Shown: in pieces, positions 61,644-64,000 of the stretch | How the letters are laid out: each line of letters begins with the position of its first letter | Position numbering within the stretch: the stretch's first letter is position 1 | Source of the DNA: G963677915 sp963677915 | GTDB lineage: Bacteria > Bacillota > Clostridia > Lachnospirales > Vallitaleaceae | DNA length: 64,000 nt | Assembly (NCBI GenBank): GCA_963677915.2 | Contig: CAXXGE010000007.1 | Location: 124,001 to 188,000, forward strand | Direction: 5' to 3' | The notes under the pieces: generated by a model | What the model was told of the DNA's origin: nothing | Databases searched by the model: none | The model's input: only the letters and a program-made list of their open reading frames with translations | Translations under genes and position numbers: made by a program

Positions 61644-62909
61644 TTAGCCCAGGAAACCTTTGTAGTGTCTCATAACCAGCTGGGACTGGATTTGCTTGAT
61701 GGTCTCCAGTGTAACACCGCCAACGATAATCAGTGATGTACCTCCAAATGCGATTGTCACATTGGACGCTCCAGAGAGTGCAATCGGTGCGATGGCGATA
61801 AGGCCAAGCATCAATGCGCCAATCAGGACCAGCTTGTTCAATATACCTGTCAAATGGTCGACTGTTGATTTACCAGGGCGGATGCCTGGAACGAAGCCGC
61901 CATTTTTCTTCATGTTATTCGCCACATCATACGGATTGAAGATAATTGCCGTATAGAAGTATGCGAATGCTACAATCAGCAGGAAGTACAGAATCGCACC
62001 ACTCCATGAATTGGAATAGCTAAGGAAATTCAGCACTTTCGTCCACCATACCGATTTGTCACCCGGGAAGAAACTTGAAATCGTCGCCGGGAATTGGAGC
62101 AGGGATGATGCGAAGATGACCGGAATAACACCTGCCATGTTCACTTTGAGTGGAATGTGTGTCGCTTGACCGCCATACACTTTCCTTCCCTGTATTTTCT
62201 TCGCGTACTGTACTGGTATACGTCTTTCTCCTAATTGTATAAGCACAACCAGAACGATCATGACAAAGAATACTGCTACAATACCAAGTGCTGCGAAATA
62301 GCGGGAGCTTTGGATAAGGTTGACCAAAGTTCTGACGCCACTAGGCAGTCTGGACAGAATGTTGACTGTGATGATCAAAGAGATACCATTTCCGATACCG
62401 AACTCTGTAATCTTTTCGCCAATCCACATAAGGAACGCTGTACCAGCAGTCATACCGACAACTGCAACAGCCACTGACCAGAAATTGTATGTAGTGAAGA
62501 AACTACTGAAACCAATACTAATTGCTGTAGCTTGGATAATCGCAAAAAATACAGTTGAATACCTGGTGATTTTTGCGATTTTCTTTCTACCTTCTTCCCC
62601 TTCCTTTTGCATTTCCTCAAGTGCTGGAATTGCAATCGTCAACAGGTTCATGATGATGGACGCGTTGATATAGGGGATGATGCCAAGTGCAAAGATCGTC
62701 ATGCTTTTCAATGACCCGCCTGTAAAGGCGTCAACCATATTCAGCAAACCGCCCTGGGCGCTGTTGAAGTAGTTGAGGATCAGCTCATTGTTCACACCGG
62801 GAATGGGAATATGCGCTCCAATTCGGATTGCAAACAGCATCAGCAAAGTGAAACCTATTCTTCTTCTTAAATCTTCTACCTTGAAAGCATCGCGAAGTGT
62901 TTTGAACAC
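61644..62909 (-). CDS. secY: SecY protein-conducting channel
   Basis: The 421-residue protein has ten predicted membrane helices and forms the Sec channel that SecA (also in this window) drives. It shows 'IGFTLLMLFAIRIGAHIPIP', 'MKKNGGFVPGIRPGKSTVDH' and 'GGTSLIIVGGVTLETIKQI'. The start is GTG, GAGGTG 6 bases upstream, directly abutting the rplO stop. Confidence 0.97.
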   Translation of the reverse strand: MFKTLRDAFKVEDLRRRIGFTLLMLFAIRIGAHIPIPGVNNELILNYFNSAQGGLLNMVDAFTGGSLKSMTIFALGIIPYINASIIMNLLTIAIPALEEMQKEGEEGRKKIAKITRYSTVFFAIIQATAISIGFSSFFTTYNFWSVAVAVVGMTAGTAFLMWIGEKITEFGIGNGISLIITVNILSRLPSGVRTLVNLIQSSRYFAALGIVAVFFVMIVLVVLIQLGERRIPVQYAKKIQGRKVYGGQATHIPLKVNMAGVIPVIFASSLLQFPATISSFFPGDKSVWWTKVLNFLSYSNSWSGAILYFLLIVAFAYFYTAIIFNPYDVANNMKKNGGFVPGIRPGKSTVDHLTGILNKLVLIGALMLGLIAIAPIALSGASNVTIAFGGTSLIIVGGVTLETIKQIQSQLVMRHYKGFLG

Positions 62910-63350
62910 CTACAACACCTCTGCTTTCCCGCCGGCTGCTTCGATTTTCTCGATTGCAGACTTGCTAAAAGCATTTGCTTGAACCGTCAATTTTGTTGTC
63001 AATTCTCCACTGCCGAGAATTTTAACGCCGTCTTTTGGGTTTGAAACGAGGCCGTTTTCAACCATAGCTTCTACATTGACTGTAGAACCGGCTTCGAATC
63101 TGTTAAGGTCGGAAACATTGATACCAACGATAACCTTTGCGTTTCTGTTTGTGAATCCACGCTTAGGCAAACGTCTGTACAAAGGCATTTGTCCGCCTTC
63201 AAAGCCAGGTCTTACGCCGCCACCTGAACGTGACTTTTGGCCATCCTGACCTCTGCCGGCAGTTTTTCCGTTACCGGAACCGTTTCCTCTGCCTTTTCTG
63301 AATTTATTCTTATTTGAACCTGCATTAGGCTTTAATTCAGTTAAATTCAT
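62910..63350 (-). CDS. rplO: Ribosomal protein L15
   Basis: The 146-residue L15 shows 'RKGRGNGSGNGKTAGRGQDG', 'SRSGGGVRPGFEGGQMPLYR' and 'RLPKRGF'. ATG has AAGGAGGTG upstream. It is in the spc operon between rpmD and secY. Confidence 0.97.
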   Translation of the reverse strand: MNLTELKPNAGSNKNKFRKGRGNGSGNGKTAGRGQDGQKSRSGGGVRPGFEGGQMPLYRRLPKRGFTNRNAKVIVGINVSDLNRFEAGSTVNVEAMVENGLVSNPKDGVKILGSGELTTKLTVQANAFSKSAIEKIEAAGGKAEVL

Positions 63351-63376
63351 TTGAGTACACCTCCTTGCAATTTCGG

Positions 63377-63559
63377 TTAGACTTCCTCAACTGTAACCAT
63401 ATGACTGATAACGTTGATCATACCGCGGATTGCAGCATTGTCTTGCTGTTCCACTGTCTTGTTCAATTTAGTCAGGCCCAGTGCCTCTACAGTCTTCTTT
63501 TGTTTAGGTTTGGCGCCAATGGTAGACTTGACGAGTGTAATCTTCAATTTTCCTGCCAT
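63377..63559 (-). CDS. rpmD: Ribosomal protein L30
   Basis: The 60-residue L30 starts 'MAGKLKITLVKSTIGAKPKQ' and has 'TVEALGLTKLNKTVEQQDNA'. ATG follows GGAGGG. It is in its standard position between rpsE and rplO. Confidence 0.97.
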   Translation of the reverse strand: MAGKLKITLVKSTIGAKPKQKKTVEALGLTKLNKTVEQQDNAAIRGMINVISHMVTVEEV

Positions 63560-63571
63560 GATCGTTCCCTC

Positions 63572-64000
63572 CTAACCTAAAATCTCTTCGACTGATTTTC
63601 CGCGCAACTTGGCAACTTCCTCAGGCGTCTTCAGAGAAGCAAGACCTTCGATAGTAGCTGCGACCAGGTTGCTCTTATTGTTCGATCCCAAAGATTTGGT
63701 TCTGATGTTCTTGATTCCTGCGAGCTCGAGGACGGCACGTGCTGGTCCACCAGCGATGACACCAGTACCTTCAGGAGCTCTCTTGAGCAGTACGGAGGCG
63801 CTTCCGAATTTTCCTACGAAATCGTGGGAAATACTTCCGTTCTCATCGATAGCAACTTCAATAAGGTTCTTCTTTGCATCCTGGATACCCTTGCGGATAG
63901 CTTCAGGAATCTCAATTGCTTTACCCATGCCTGCGCCAACATGTCCGTTCTCGTCACCGACGACAACGACTGCAGCGAATCTGAAGTTTCTACCGCCTTT
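63572..64000 (-). CDS. rpsE: Ribosomal protein S5, 5' end beyond window
   Basis: The visible 142 residues start 'KGGRNFRFAAVVVVGDENGH' and continue through 'EAIRKGIQDAKKNLIEV' and 'LLKRAPEGTGVIAGGPARAV'. This is S5 without its first 20 to 25 residues, which lie past the right edge. An internal ATG at 63928 is not the start. It lies upstream of rpmD in the spc operon. Confidence 0.96.
   Translation of the reverse strand, partial: KGGRNFRFAAVVVVGDENGHVGAGMGKAIEIPEAIRKGIQDAKKNLIEVAIDENGSISHDFVGKFGSASVLLKRAPEGTGVIAGGPARAVLELAGIKNIRTKSLGSNNKSNLVAATIEGLASLKTPEEVAKLRGKSVEEILG

Noticed and set aside
1..64000. CRISPR arrays, tRNA or rRNA genes, IS elements, prophage
   Set aside because: No regularly spaced repeats, cloverleaf sequences, rRNA sequence, transposase or phage genes were seen on either strand.

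Overview
The window reads as chromosomal core DNA of an anaerobic, Gram-positive-type bacterium of the class Clostridia (Firmicutes), moderate in G+C. The pointers are strong AGGAGG-type ribosome binding sites, the gene order rpsE-rpmD-rplO-secY-adk-map-(KOW protein)-infA-rpmJ-rpsM-rpsK-rpsD-rpoA-rplQ-ecfA1-ecfA2-ecfT-truA, a four-gene NAD(P)-linked [FeFe]-hydrogenase operon, long-form HPF, LCP cell-wall ligases and Ktr-type potassium uptake. The genus cannot be fixed from sequence alone. Nearly all genes lie on the minus strand. The plus-strand exceptions are a short nfo-fragment/SDR pair (33.0-34.1 kb), one TPR gene (40.0-40.8 kb) and one Dabb gene (44.7-45.0 kb). I see no tRNA, rRNA, CRISPR array, prophage or IS transposase.

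Layout, left to right: a YcxB-like fragment and tex (0-2.5 kb); a threonine/lysine-branch operon ACT-hom-apgM-lysC (2.6-6.8 kb, transcribed leftward); secA-prfB-cheW (6.9-11.1 kb); hpf with a sigma-H-like promoter; an AT-rich gap with DnaA-box-like sites (11.8-12.2 kb); the hndABCD hydrogenase operon with Rex- and Fur-like operators, and a PHP-domain gene with its own Rex-like site (12.2-17.7 kb); a run pucR-like/ftsE/ftsX/M23 peptidase/ctpA/uvrB/uvrA (17.7-27.8 kb); the sugar-ABC ATPase ugpC; a wall-polymer cluster (two LCP proteins, a small exported protein, TagA; 29.2-32.9 kb); a truncated nfo and an SDR gene; argF; ppk-ppx; patatin and TPR genes; galU-ktrB-ktrA-trmH-like; dnaE-pfkA-zinc-ribbon membrane protein; rplM-rpsI; yibE/F; and the ECF-transporter/alpha/spc ribosomal block to the right edge, where rpsE is cut.

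The most useful observations are these. (1) Six single-base insertions, each lengthening a short homopolymer by one, break secA, hndC (twice), hndA and uvrA (twice). All fall between about 10.2 and 20.3 kb. Removing them restores full-length proteins, so they are probably sequence errors, not real pseudogenes. (2) Paired Rex-like operators and a Fur-like box suggest redox and iron control of the hydrogenase operon and of the PHP gene. (3) Between rpsI and dnaE lies an unusual structured segment: a 59-bp near-perfect palindrome beside a 146-bp unit bounded by 13-bp inverted repeats. It is the best candidate for an undescribed repeat or RNA element. (4) lysC carries a strong internal ribosome binding site and GTG start that would yield a separate regulatory (beta) subunit. 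(5) nfo is cut just after its second metal-ligand histidine and joined to the tail of another reading frame that overlaps the SDR start. I found no clearly new multi-gene defence or metabolic system.
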